A stretch of 64,000 bases of DNA from Unio delphinus. Lineage: Eukaryota; Mollusca; Bivalvia; Unionida; Unionidae. Position 1 is the stretch's first letter. Each line of letters opens with the position of its first letter. The notes under the pieces are model-generated. The model ran no database searches and had not been told where the DNA came from. It saw only the letters and a program-made list of their open reading frames with translations. Below are positions 33,914 through 46,417 of the stretch, piece after piece. The DNA lies in contig JAQISU010000189.1 in NCBI GenBank assembly GCA_029339505.1, forward strand, positions 1,990,501 to 2,054,500, given 5' to 3'. The position numbers were made by a program, and so were the translations under genes.

Positions 33914-35395
33914 AATGGTATTTAGGTGTCATTTTAATGGTATTCAGGTATCATTTTAATGGTATTCAGGTATTATTTTAATGGTATTTAGGTGTCATTT
34001 TAATGGTATTCAGGTATCATTTTAATGGTATTTAGGTGTCATTTCATGTTTTTTTAATGGTATTCAGGTGTCCTTTTAGTGGTATTCAGATCTTTTTGTA
34101 ATATCATTCAGGTGTCTTTGTAAGGGTATTCAGGTGTCAGTGTTTTGGTATTCAGATGTCATTGCAATGACAATCAGATTTCATTTTAATGGCATTGATA
34201 TGTCATGTATTTATGATATTCATATGTCACTAATGGTATATTCAGCTGTCATTGCAAGGATATTCAGATGTGGCACTGTAGTGGTATTCAGATATCACTA
34301 ATGATATTCAAATATTGTAATGGTATTCAGATGTCATTGCAATGGTATTCAGATGTCATTGCAATGGTATTCAGATGTCATTGCAATGGTATTCAGAGGT
34401 CATTCTAATGGTATTCAGAGGTTATTGTAATGATATTTAGATGTCATTGTAATGGTATTCAGATGTCATTGCAATGGTATTCAGATGTCATTGCAATGGT
34501 ATTCAGAGGTCATTCTAATGGTATTCAGAGGTTATTGTAATGATATTTAGATGTCATTGTAATGGTATTCAGATGTCATTGCAATGGTATTCAGATGTCA
34601 TTGCAATGGTATTCAGATGTCATTGCAATGGTATTCAGAGGTCATTCTAATGGTATTCAGAGGTTATTGTAATGATATTTAGATGTCATTGTAATGGTAT
34701 TCAGATGTCATTGCAATGGTATTCAGAGGTCATTCTAATGGTATTCAGAGGTTATTGTAATGATATTTAGATGTCATTGTAATGGTATTCAGATGTCATT
34801 GCAATGGTATTCAGAGGTTATTGTAATGATATTTAGATGTCATTGTAATGGTATTCAGATGTCATTGCAATGGTATTCAGAGGTCATTCTAATGGTATTC
34901 AGAGGTTATTGTAATGATATTTAGATGTCATTGTAATGGTATTCAGATGTCATTGCAATGGTATTCAGATGTCATTCTAATGGTATTCAGAGGTTATTGT
35001 AATGATATTTAGATGTCATTGTAATGGTATTCAGATGTCATTGCAATGGTATTCAGAGGTCATTCTAATGGTATTCAGAGGTTATTGTAATGATATTTAG
35101 ATGTCATTGTAATGGTATTCAGATGTCATTGCAATGGTATTCAGAGGTCATTCTAATGGTATTCAGAGGTTATTGTAATGATATTTAGATGTCATTGTAA
35201 TGGTATTCAGATGTCATTGTAATGGTATTCAGAGGTCATTCTAATGGTATTCAGAGGTTATTGTAATGATATTTAGATGTCATTGTAATGGTATTCAGAT
35301 GTCATTGTAATGGTATTCAGATGTCATTGTTATGGTATTCAGATATCAATACAATGGTATACAAATGTTGTAATGGTATTCAGATGTCATTACAA
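33914..35395. repeat. 22-bp minisatellite with 66-132-bp higher-order repeats
   Basis: The basic unit is AATGGTATTCAGATGTCATT then GC. The marker variant TGATATTTAG falls at about 34431, 34541, 34673, 34761 and 34827, spacings of 110, 132, 88 and 66 bp, all exact multiples of 22. The core is homogeneous; the edges (33914-34320) are degenerate. Confidence 0.97.
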
Positions 35396-36576
35396 ATTCT
35401 GGATAACATTGCAGTGATATCAAACTATTTCAGGTCCTTTACAAACTTTCTTAGTTGAACATTATATTTTTGTTGACTGCATTAGTTACACTTTGAACTT
35501 TTTAAATGCATGCTTCTATTTTGACAATCACAGTGTAAGATATTTTGTTAAACCTTAGTGTAAAGTTGACTCACTGAACAAACAAGTTTTGATTGTCTTA
35601 CTGAGGAGGTTGTCTTACTGAGGAGGTTGTGCTAGGTTTGGCAGGTGTGTACCAAAAATGGTAATCTTTTTACCCATGTTGTATCACACAGATGCAGGGA
35701 ACAAGGAAAAAGTTACCTTGTAAGTTGGGTGATTGCTCAGAATATTGGTTGATTTTTTGACACAGTTGATTGTATGGACATCCAAAAGATGAGGGTTTGG
35801 AAAGGTTCACTGCCTAAAAAATGTGGTCGTTAAATTCACAATACAGCTATAGTCTTGTAACAGAATATTTTACATATAGTCTTTTGGGAAAGAAAAAGGT
35901 TGTACATGTAACTGGTATCCCAAAAAATTAGCATTTCTTTGCTAAAGAAAAAACTGCTTGGTAGATGACAATTTACTGATTTTTCTATCTCAGAAAAGTG
36001 TATCGGTAGACATACTGGCAGTGCTGTTATGTTGTACCACATTTACATCACACATACCATGAGAATGGGGATTCTTTAGCTTGCTTATTGATAGACTGAA
36101 AGTATGGAGAAAGATTTTTTTCCTTCAGAAATGCTCTTCCTTGAGAAAGATGAGCATTTGAGAATTTGGGATACAGCTAGGATTTACAGTAAGAAATTTA
36201 TCTTCATTAAATTCATGAACAGATGTTAGATATTAGTGTAAAGTAATTGTAAAATATCTTGCGGTTCTTTAAGAAGTCTTATAAAGCTGACACTATTCCA
36301 AGAGTTTGTGTATATATAAAAAAAAACTATGAAATCAGCAAACTGAATTTTTATAAAATGGCGTCACACGGCTAAAGACTGCACTCATATTGTGTTGTTT
36401 TTTTCTTCTAAATTTTATAAGAGTTCTGTTTTTGCACTTATTTTTGTATTTTTTCCTTTGAATATTCTGTGTGCAGCTGTTGTGTTTTACCAATAAACCT
36501 CTTGTAGTGTAAAGTTATACAGATGATTTCCCAAAGGTAAGGTTGACATACCTGTATAAGAATTAAACTGACTTAG
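35396..36576. other. Intronic sequence, nothing recognised
   Basis: No repeat or exon recognised in ~1.2 kb. Confidence 0.45.
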
Positions 36577-36823
36577 CAGCTGTTTTCTTCCCCTACCATT
36601 GCAAGTTATGCAGGGATAGCTGTTTTTTTCCCCTGCCATTGCAAGCTATGCATGGATAGCTGTTTTTCTTCCCCTGCCATTGCAAGCTATGCAGGGGTAG
36701 CTGTTTTTTCCCCCTGCCATTGCAAGCTATGCAGGGTTAGCTGTTTTTTTCCCCTGCCATTGCAAGCTATGCAGGGGTAGCTGTTTTTTTTCCCCTGCCA
36801 TTGCAAGCTATGCAGGGGTAGCT
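36577..36823. repeat. ~41-bp hairpin-forming minisatellite, 6 copies
   Basis: Each unit reads AGCTG, a T-run, then CCCCTGCCATTGCAAGCTAT and GCAGGGGT. CCCCTGC and GCAGGGG are complementary arms (extendable to nine pairs with a bulge) around a ~13-nt loop. Confidence 0.93.
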
Positions 36824-37134
36824 GGTTTCAAGTTTGGCCTTTATGTGTATATATGTATTAAATTTGCACATAATGCATATAGGTGTACACTATGTGTGTT
36901 GAACTTATTGATTGGATGGTTTTGATTTATGCAAACATTGCATAGTTATGCTGAATTAGGCTGCTGTGACCTGATGTATAAATGCTTCATTACTTCAATC
37001 TGACTTCCGCAGAAATCGAGATGTTTGCATCTCCATTACTCATCATACCAGAGTCAAGACATTTTCTTGGATTCCTTTTAATTATTAAACTGTATAACCT
37101 ACTTGCCGATTTCATTAGATAATTGAGTCCATGT

Positions 37135-37352
37135 AGTTATATTTGGGGAGAGGTCCCCATGTGAGATTATTGTGACTGTAGCTTTTAGGGAAGAGGTACC
37201 CATATGAGATCATTTTGACCATGTGGTAGCCTTTGGGGGAAGATGTCCCCATGTGAGATTATGACCATGTTGACTGTAGCTTTTAGGGAAGAGGTACCCA
37301 TGTGAGATCATTTTGACCATGTGGTAGCCTTTGGGGGAGAGGTCCTCATGTG
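37135..37352. repeat. ~47-bp repeat, ~5 copies in two alternating forms
   Basis: GGGGAGAGGTCCCCATGTGA and GGGAAGAGGTACCCATGTGA forms alternate with GACCATGTGGTAGCCTTT and GACTGTAGCTTTTAG. Confidence 0.85.
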
Positions 37353-38099
37353 CTCTAGTTTGAGCAATAAAAGGCAAGCAGTGAGACAGGAATCCTACTG
37401 GTTTATTGGTTAGTTTGTTGGACTTATGGATGAATGACTAGATTTATATCCTACCATTGGATCAGCCCAAGTCAGTTACCATGGTTTGTCCGTGGGCAAT
37501 CTTCTGTTCTTCAATTGCTGCAGCACTAAATGACCTGCTAACAATGCAGTGCTATGAAGTAGCAAACTAAACCTTTGTTTTTCAGTTCTGTAGTTCAAGA
37601 TCATATTTACAATTTTTTATGCTGCACTGATTACAGGCATAAAGCCATTCTGTATTAGTCTGAAACTTGAAAGGGGGGGGGGGCACTTTAAAGAATTGCC
37701 ATTCCTTTCCATACAGACATGACTTAAAATTTAATGTTTAGTACAAAATGTAGAAGTTAAAGAAAGGTATTTATCTTTCTGTGTTTTCGAACACCTGATA
37801 TATTATGTTTCATAAGAATGGACTGGATTTAACTTTCCTATACATTCTCAAATCTGGAAAATACACTTTATGCATATCAAAGAATCAATTAGTACAATGC
37901 CTCACTCCCTTCCTCCCCATATCCTTCGTTTTTCCGGTTACATTGACCTTTATTTGATAAATATTTTGCATTTATTATCTTTCAACTGGTATTGATACTG
38001 AAGGAATTGTTTGTGACCTAGTTTACTTCTTGTTGGAAATTTACAATTGCCAGGTACCATATATGTTCATTAAAAAATTGAATCCAACTGTCTGCATCA
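37353..38099. other. Intronic sequence, nothing recognised
   Basis: Contains a G10 run at about 37674. No gene seen. Confidence 0.45.
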
Positions 38100-38215
38100 T
38101 AAGCCATGATCTGCTGTTGTAGAATGTGCTGGCAGATCAAAGTCTGTGTTTATTCTACTGATTGCTCCTAACAAACTGCATGGACTGTGATCTACCAGTG
38201 CATAATGCAAGATCC
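38100..38215 (-). repeat. Dispersed ~90-bp GATCTGNCAG repeat
   Basis: Its reverse complement (TTGCATTATGCACTGGTAGA, TTTGTTAGGAGCAATCAGTA, ACTTTGATCTGCCAGC) aligns along its length with 56022-56112. Confidence 0.65.
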
Positions 38216-38642
38216 GGTTCTGTGCAGTTGGACTTCAGATACGAGTTCAGAATGGTACCAAATTAGACTTTATATAACACTATGTACACATACCATTCTT
38301 TCTTATGCAGTATTTATTGTTTATGACACTTGGATGACTTTTAGTAAATATTATTTGGAAAACGTTATTATATGATTTTTAGGTACCAAGAGCAAACATT
38401 GTAACACCAGCATTTGCCCAACCATCCCTCCTCCAATTGTACAAAACTGGGGCAGTTTTATTTTAGCAAAGCTTTTGATTTCCCCAGTCAAATGCTCTAT
38501 TCAATCCATCTGGCCCAACCTTCATAATTAAGCAGTTATTATTATTATTATGTTTAGAAAAACTTCCCTCTGGTTTTTCCTATGAATAATAATATGTGTG
38601 GGAGGTGGAGAGGGATGAAAGAAGGTTGGATAGTTGATCAGT

Positions 38643-38643
38643 T

Positions 38644-38730
<87 letters not shown>
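38643..38730. repeat. (AATC)n and (GA)n microsatellites
   Basis: About eight AATC units, a short A-run, then about 25 GA units. Confidence 0.96.
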
Positions 38731-38734
<4 letters not shown>

Positions 38735-39249
38735 TCAAAGGTGCAGAAAATCTTAGCATTTATAATTTGTATTATCCACCCTAGACCTCAACACACCTGT
38801 TCCAATTTGTAGGAAAGGAAATCCCAGTTGGATTTTAAAGCTTATAATTTATATCTTGGGAGGTTTGAAGTGTTGGCATTTACTGAAAGAGCAAAAGACA
38901 TGCATGTTATGAAGACTGCAAATTTCATTATCATGTTTAGATTTTTCAGATTTCTGAATTTTCAGATTTTTTTTATGTTCCCATTCTCACTTTTTCACAG
39001 ATAACAAGAAAACTAATGACAGGAATTTAAGTGCATTAGTTTTTTTCATCTTGGGAACGGTGTAATTTGTTTCTTATTGCGTTAATTTCTGATTTTTCCA
39101 TTTTGATGTTTCCATTATTATTTTGCAACAGATAAATTGACTAGATTGATGTTTGTGTCTATTGTTGTTTTGCTTTTGTGCTGTGAAGGATTTGTTTAGC
39201 AGTTAGCATTTCGAGTTTTAAATTACAATGTTTCTATGCTAGTTTTCTT
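38731..39249. other. Intronic sequence, nothing recognised
   Basis: No structure seen. Confidence 0.4.
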
Positions 39250-39359
<110 letters not shown>

Positions 39360-40238
39360 CACTTGAAAAACTTACGATATTGTTTGATGCCTTGAATAAT
39401 AAAAATTCCATCTGATTTTGACAATGTTTGATTATTTTTGTTGTGGATTTAAGTTGTAAAGATCACAATGATGACTGTGGCTCTTATGCATTTTAAAGCT
39501 GACACTTAAGAAAAGCATGATATAAAGTATTTCACTGCATTCTAAAATGTTTAGCTCATCTGACAAATCACTTATGTTCCAACAATTTTCATGTAAACAG
39601 CTGTCATTTAATCATAATTCCAATATACCAAGAGAACAATCTCATTGTATGATTTTTAAAAGCCTGTTTTATGTCAGGTGTTGTTATGCTATGGCATCCA
39701 TCTGTCTGTCTGTCCATCAACATTGGCATATCTGCTGCATAATGTGGAGAGATTTCTAAAAAGAAAAAACATTAATTAAATATATATCATGGGTAGACTT
39801 TGTACCATAGTGATGCCCTCTGCCTCAAGGTCCAAGTCACAATAAGGATCAATGTAATTCAATTATTTGGATCCTTGTCCTTGAACTATATGTATACTGA
39901 ACTTGAGCCAGTTACATTTTATTTATCTGGATTGTATCACATGCCATAGCCACACTCCTTGCCTCAAGGTCAAGGTCATGTCAAGGGCAAATGTAATTCT
40001 TTGATTTGTATACTTTTCTAGAGAATAACTTTTGGGACCAATGAAACTATTTTAATAACACTTTGCCAATCAGCCATCAGCCATGATGTTTCATATACCA
40101 TAGCCCGTACTCTTTGCCAAAATGAAGACCAAAAAAAAAAAAAAAAAAATTACCGGTATATTATTTTTATTGTTGCCAGGAGTATATAAACTGAAAATAT
40201 ATGAATACAATTTTAGCCAATTATTTCAAGTTCAAGGC

Positions 40239-40305
40239 ATATCATATCATATCATATCATATCATATCATATCATATCATATCATATCATATCATATCAT
40301 ATCAT
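40239..40305. repeat. (ATATC)n microsatellite, ~13 units
   Basis: A pure pentanucleotide CATAT run. Confidence 0.97.
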
Positions 40306-40404
40306 AGCTAAGCTCCATGCTACAAGTCAGGGTCACTACAAAGGAAAAATGCAACTCTTTGATCAGTCAGGAGTATAACCATTGAAATTATTTTAATGAA
40401 ATTT

Positions 40405-40890
40405 TAGTAATTATACATGTATATTATACATGTATTTTATCATGATAGGGATGTGTTACATACCAAAATCTATACATCCTGCCTCAATTATACATGTATA
40501 TTATCATGATAGGGATGTGTTACATACCAAATCTATATATCGTGCTTCAATTATACATGTATTTTATCATGATAGGGATGTGTTACATACCAAAATCTAT
40601 ACATCCTTCCTCAATTATACATGTATATTATCATGATAGGGATGTGTTACATACCAAATCTATATATCATGCTTCAATTATACATGTATTTTATCATGAT
40701 AGGGATGTGTTACATACCAAAATCTATACATCCTGCCTCAATTATACATGTATATTATCATGTTAGAGATGTGTTACATACCAAATCTATACATCCTGCC
40801 TCAATTATACATGTATTTTATCATGATAGGGATGTGTTACATACAAAATCTATACATCCTGCCTCAATTATACATGTATTTTATCATGAT
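40405..40890. repeat. ~64-bp minisatellite in ~127-bp dimers, ~7 copies
   Basis: TTATACATGTATTTTATCAT then GATAGGGATGTGTTACATAC is common to all. A and B forms (AAAATCTATACATCC versus AAATCTATATATC) alternate, giving a dimeric repeat. Confidence 0.93.
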
Positions 40891-41600
40891 TGGTACGCTG
40901 ATAATTTGTCAATTATATCTCATCTTTAGACGGCGTGTTGTGTACCCAATTCATGCCCTCAGCATCAATGTTAAGCTCATTGACAGGGGGAATTATATCT
41001 AATCTATAGACTGTTGTACACCATAACTGTGCCCTATGCCTCAACATGAAGCTTATAATGGGAAAATGTAATTCTATGAATTCGTTTCTTGTCTGGAATA
41101 TGACCTCAAAAGATATTTTAATGTAACTTTGCTGATATGTGTATCATGGCTAGATGATGTGTATTATATCACAAGCTATGTCTCCCCCCCCCCATCTCAA
41201 GGTCAAGGCCAAAGAAGTGGAAAACGTAATTATGTGTCTCCGTTATCAGTCTTCAAGGTATAGCTTTCAAACTACAAAAAAAAAAATTAATGAAACTTTG
41301 CAAAATTTTTGATCATTGCTAGATGGTGTGTCATGTTTCATAACCATGACAATCTTATCTGAAGATCAAGGTCAAGGAAAAGGAAAATGTAATTCTTTGA
41401 CTTGTATTCTTGTTTGTTGGGATGTTTTTTAAACCACATAAAATATTTGAATGAAACTTAGTTAATATGGTGTGTTATTTACTGTAGTCATAGTCAGGGT
41501 CATAGAAAGGGAATATTTAAATCTGCATCTTGTATCCTTGTCCAGAAACAAACTTTTGAACTGCATAAGATATTTTAATGAAAGTTTAGGCAATTATGTA

Positions 41601-42712
41601 TCAGTTAAAGAGGCTGTGTCAGGTAGCATAGCTCAATGTAAGCACGATCTGGACAGGTGTCCAACACCTTAATCTCTGAGCCACTGTGGCTCTCATGGGT
41701 AGTGATCTCAATTCTAATTTATGACCCTTGGGTAGGGATCTCAGTTCTAATTTATGACCCTTGGTAGGGCAAAGAGTGTTGGGGTAGAGGTAAAAAACAA
41801 ACACAGGAATCCATGCTGACTGTATTAACTCTCCTTGTGTGTGCATATGTAGATGATGGTAGGAAATAGTGCTGTTCTGAGTTACTCAAGCATCACTCGT
41901 TCAATTTTGATTAATTGAGTATGACTTTCATAATAAATTTATTAAATTATTATTACTTTTGAGTTGGAATGCCCAAAAATATATCTATTTAATAACACAA
42001 TTAACGGATAGTACAGAATGGTAAGTTAATGAATGAATGTTTTGTTTAATTTTTTTTTTATGAATGTTATAAGCAACTGACTTCAAAAATGGCAAGCAAA
42101 AGTGAAATATGAAAGTGAACTTCTTAAGTTTCCTAGAAGAAACAATGTAAAGTGTGGTCTTACTTTAGGTTCCAGAAAAATGGAGATGTTCCAACAAATA
42201 AAGACAGTCTAAACCAGACAAAATTGATTTGCAAGTTCTAAATAGAACAAGCATTCAGTGCTTAATAACAGACACATGTACATGATGAAAGCGTTTTTTT
42301 TTTTTTTTTATTTTACCATCTTTTCTTTGTGAGTCATGCCATATTACTTACAATAAACAAAACAGTATATTGATAATCAATACAGAAAAATCAGTTACAT
42401 ATAAATAAATATTGTTTTGTGTTGAAATATTGCTTAAATGGTCAATCACAATGCATTTACTTCTTTTTTATAAGAACATTCTGTAACAAATGTCCAAATA
42501 AAGCATAAAAGAGTAAAAGGTGAAATGTTTTATTCATTTATGGATTTAGGTGGGATTCAGATAAATTACATATTAAGTTCGTTGCCATGACAGCATCTAG
42601 AATTTCTTCCAAAGGATTTTGAGCCTAGCAGGAAATCTTATAAATAAAAAGTGGTCTCAACTCAAACCAGAAATGTGTGATGTTTTTCTCCATGAGAATA
42701 TGAAGTTGTACA
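41601..42712. other. Intronic sequence, nothing recognised
   Basis: A short duplicated phrase GATCTCARTTCTAATTTATGA occurs at about 41704 and 41739. No gene seen. Confidence 0.4.
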
Positions 42713-43233
42713 ATAACGCCATTGTATCTACATGTATATTGTAGTCAAAATGTTGATTGAATAACGCCATTGTATCTACATGTATATTGTAGTCAAAATG
42801 TTGATTGAATAATGCCATTGTATCTACATGTATATTGTAGTCAAAATGTTGATTGAATAACGCCATTGTATCTACATGTATATTGTAGTCAAAATGTTGA
42901 TTGAATAACGCCATTGTATCTACATGTATATTGTAGTCAAAATGTTGATTGAATAACGCCATTGTATCTACATGTATATTGTAGTCAAAATGTTGATTGA
43001 ATAACGCCATTGTATCTACATGTATATTGTAGTCAAAATGTTGATTGAATAACGCCATTGTATCTACATGTATATTGTAGTCAAAATGTTGATTGAATAA
43101 CGCCATTGTATCTACATGTATATTGTAGTCAAAATGTTGATTGAATAGCGCCATTGTATTTACATGTATATTGTAGTCAAAATGTTGATTGAATAACGCC
43201 ATTGTATCTACATGTATATTGTAGTCAAAATGT
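42713..43233. repeat. 48-bp minisatellite, 11 near-identical copies
   Basis: The unit contains ACGCCATTGTATCTACATGT, ATATTGTAGTCAAAATGTTG and ATTGAATA. Only a few substitutions across 520 bp. The 16-residue repetitive open frame on the minus strand follows from the 48-bp period. Confidence 0.97.
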
Positions 43234-43290
43234 TCAAGCCTCTTCAGTTAAGAGTTAAAAATTCTAGAACTTCGAGCTGTTGTTAATGTT

Positions 43291-43745
43291 GATTAAGTTT
43301 TATTATAATTTTAATCATGATTAAGTTTTATCATAATTTTAATCATGATTAAGTTTTATTATAATTTTAATCATGATTAAGTTTTATCATAATTTTAATC
43401 ATGATTAAGTTTTATCATAATTTTAATCATGATTAAGTTTTATCATTTATTTAATCATGATTAAGTTTTATCATAATTTTAATCATGATTAAGTTTTATC
43501 ATAATTTTAATCATGATTAAGTTTTATTATAATTTTAATCATGATTAAGTTTTATCATAATTTTAATCATGATTAAGTTTTATCATAATTTTAATCATGA
43601 TTAAGTTTTATAATAATTTTAATCATGATTAAGTTTTATTATAATTTTAATCATGATTAAGTTTTATCATAATTTTAATCATGATTAAGTTTTATCATAA
43701 TTTTAATCATGATTGAGTTTTATCATAATTTTAATCATGATTAAG
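43291..43745. repeat. 28-bp palindromic minisatellite, 16 copies
   Basis: Each unit is TTAAGTTTTATCATAATTTT then AATCATGA, and neighbouring units create the perfect 14-bp palindrome TTAATCATGATTAA once per period. Confidence 0.97.
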
Positions 43746-44572
43746 TGGTTCTAATCATGTATCTACTATTTAGTCCTTACATTGTTTGGATGGCAGACTA
43801 TTTAACTGTTCACCTGTTCTTAATTTTTGTTTTAAACAAGTGAACAGAATTTTGATTAAAAAAATTATTTATAGAAATAAAGTGCTAGTACAAAGAATTT
43901 GGTAATATACCAGTTAGATATTTCACTACATGGAGTGGATTATTTCTGTCATGCTGCACCATATTATTCAATAAATAATTGATTATCTATCATTTGGTTT
44001 AACTGATGGTTGATCATGAAATTTCATTGATTCTTAACATTACAGTACTAAGAAATTAAAAAATGTTTAATTCTTTGGCTTCATGTATTAGGTTGTTTTT
44101 CAATTACACTTGCATTTTTGTGGACTGAAAAAAAATCACATGAAACAGTGCAGGTAATGTCATTCTTTTGTCGTTAATGTACAGGTGAAATGTGATTAAT
44201 TTAAGTTCATGACTTTAGGGATAGCCAAATATCACCGGGATGGAAAATATTCTAAAATTGACCAGTTAGGCAAATACTGGACATTTTTATTCACCCAGAA
44301 TATATTCATACTAAACAAATGATTTGAAAATCTTACCTAAATTTGATCTTGTGAAAAGTTCTTTTCTGGAACTTATTCTGTGATTATTTTAACACCACTT
44401 GAAAATATTGAAAAATTGAGACCAGTCTGGGGAAATAGGTGAGAGTAAGTGCATATGTGAGCTTGATCAAAACAAATGGAATATAAGCTTCCCATTGTGG
44501 ACTCGCAGTATTTAGTTACCATTGTTCAGTCTTGGCTCAGAACTCACCAGATTGGATGAGCATTTTAATACA
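43746..44572. other. Intronic sequence, nothing recognised
   Basis: No structure seen. Confidence 0.4.
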
Positions 44573-44576
44573 TTAA

Positions 44577-45099
44577 CCCCTAGCGCTTAGTTTACGGGGA
44601 AAGAGATAGTAGCCTACTTCCAAGGTCTGTAGCATTGACGTCATGCATGGTACACTAAATTGGGTGGTATTATAGAAAGGTTGACAGATTTAGCTCTACA
44701 ATGATACCAAATAATCTGGACATTTTAGTTGCACTACAAAATACAGAGAAATTTTTGTATAGATTTTATGGCCTCAGATCTAAGGCAGACCAGTCTGAAG
44801 AGCACACGGACAGGTGAACCTGTGCAAGAGGTAGGATAAGGTGGACATTTTGAATAAAGAGTCTTCTCCATACGAAAATTATGGGTCCATTAAGCAAAAA
44901 AAAAAGAACTCCAACTTTTCACCTTCTGTTCACATTGCCAGCAAACTAACCAATTGAAAACAATTTTTTTTAGCACAACTAGGCATTGGTCTAATGGAAT
45001 ATTGCTTGGAAGTTGATGTATTAGGATGTATTCAGAAATAGTCCCCAAAATGTGTTTCCTACTCTCATTTCATGCGAAAACAGCAATAACCTCCAGGGG
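44577..45099. mobile_element. TTAA-flanked MITE (piggyBac-like), copy 2
   Basis: Exact TTAA on both sides (44573-44576 and 45100-45103). The ends are CCCCTAGCG and, inward from the right, CCCCTGGAGG. It is homologous over its length to 2979-3574 (for example GGTGGTATTATAGAAAGGT and TTAGGATGTATTCAGAAATA). Non-coding, so non-autonomous. Confidence 0.72.
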
Positions 45100-45103
45100 T
45101 TAA

Positions 45104-46150
45104 TATGTTAACTGATTGATAAATTCACTCACTAATCATATCATGTTGTGTGGGTGAAATTTTGACCCCAGTATCATATGTTGGGTTTTTTGTTTGGACA
45201 TAAATTTTTGGGGGTCATTTTTAAGTTTTTGGACACTGAACAAAATATTTTTTTTTGTTTTAGGAGAGATAAATATTTATGTGGTTTTTGTTTTTGTTAA
45301 ATGATATCAGACTCACTTGGGTGTCTTCTTTCTGTTTTGATGAGAATCTGACACTGTTTTTAAATGGTTCCAGTTGTGATTCAAACATCTTTTCTTCCTA
45401 ATTGGAAACAGTGACTGAGTTTATCTATAGATGGAACATCCACTTTTAAAAGACACAAACTTGATTAATGTGTTGTAATTTGTTTTCATACTCTTGTTTG
45501 TGAAAACACTATTATCACTGTCAAGAATTGTTATATGTCATTCCGTTAAGCTTTATTCTAATTCCAGGTGGCAGAAATGTTTTCTTTTACAAGATCATTT
45601 CATTAAAAGGGATTGTAGGCTGTAAAGCTCCAGAAAATTTTGAGTGGTGGAGGTCCAGACCATTGACCCATCACATCCTTGAATCCCCTCTCAATGAGAC
45701 ATTTTTGGCTGCTCTTTTTTGTTCCTCTTATGTTTAAAATCAAGGAATACTTAGGAACCTTTTTCATTACACACTCTAGAGCTTGTAGAGTAAGGGCTCT
45801 TTAAATTTTGGAGAGGTGTTCTGTCTTGAAGCCTGCCATGTAATTTATTTTGACAGAAATAATTCAGAATTTATTAAAATAGGGTGTAGTTTTACAAAGT
45901 GCCTACATTAGCCCAAGTCTTTCAATCAATTGTTGTACTGGGCAACTCATTTGTATGAAATTTGCTTGGGTTCAAATGGTAAATTGCACACAACAAGGCT
46001 TAGTCTTTCAAATATAAGTGAAAGATATTTAAATGTCTTGTTACATATGATCACAGTTATGTTTAGGACTTTATCAAATCATTAAAAGGTTTGCCTTGTT
46101 TCCAGTTTTATAAATATAACCTGTATGATGCAGATGTTGTGAAGATTTGT
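45104..46150. other. Intronic sequence, nothing recognised
   Basis: No structure seen. Confidence 0.4.
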
Positions 46151-46417
46151 ACAGATTAACTATGTATATCTACAGATTAACTATTTATATCTACAGATTA
46201 ACTATTTATATCTACAGATTATAATTGTACAGATTAACTATTTATATCTACAGAATAACTATGTATATCTACAGATTAATTATTTATATCATCAGAATAA
46301 CTATTTATATCATCAGATTAACTATTTATATCTACAGATTAACTATTTATATCTACAGATTAACTATTTATATTTACAGATTAACTATTTATATCTACAG
46401 ATTATCTTTTTATATCT
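46151..46417. repeat. 21-bp minisatellite (ACAGATTAACTATTTATATCT)
   Basis: About 13 copies with small substitutions and one longer spacer. The 21-bp period keeps a frame open. Confidence 0.95.

Larger units (their letters stand above)
39770..41600. repeat. Degenerate ~130-150-bp repeat with TCAAGGTCA words
   Basis: Successive segments share the order TTTGATT(C)TTGT...ATTTTAATGAAACTTTGC...CATGGCTAGATG...CATGCC...CTCAAGGTCAAGGTCA...AATGTAATTCTTTGA. Clear examples lie around 39817, 39961, 41197 and 41362. TCAAGGTCA is the extended half-site recognised by ERR/SF-1-type nuclear receptors; whether it is bound here is unknown. Confidence 0.55.

Noticed and set aside
41619..41690. tRNA-like text (TAGCTCAATG ... 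CAGGTGTCCAACACCTTAA)
   Set aside because: It looks loosely like a minus-strand tRNA-derived head, but neither box matches well and no SINE body follows.
42657..43202. 181-residue minus-strand frame (MALFNQHFDYNIHVDT repeat)
   Set aside because: A 48-bp minisatellite with no signal, domain or codon-like variation: changes are not concentrated at third positions.
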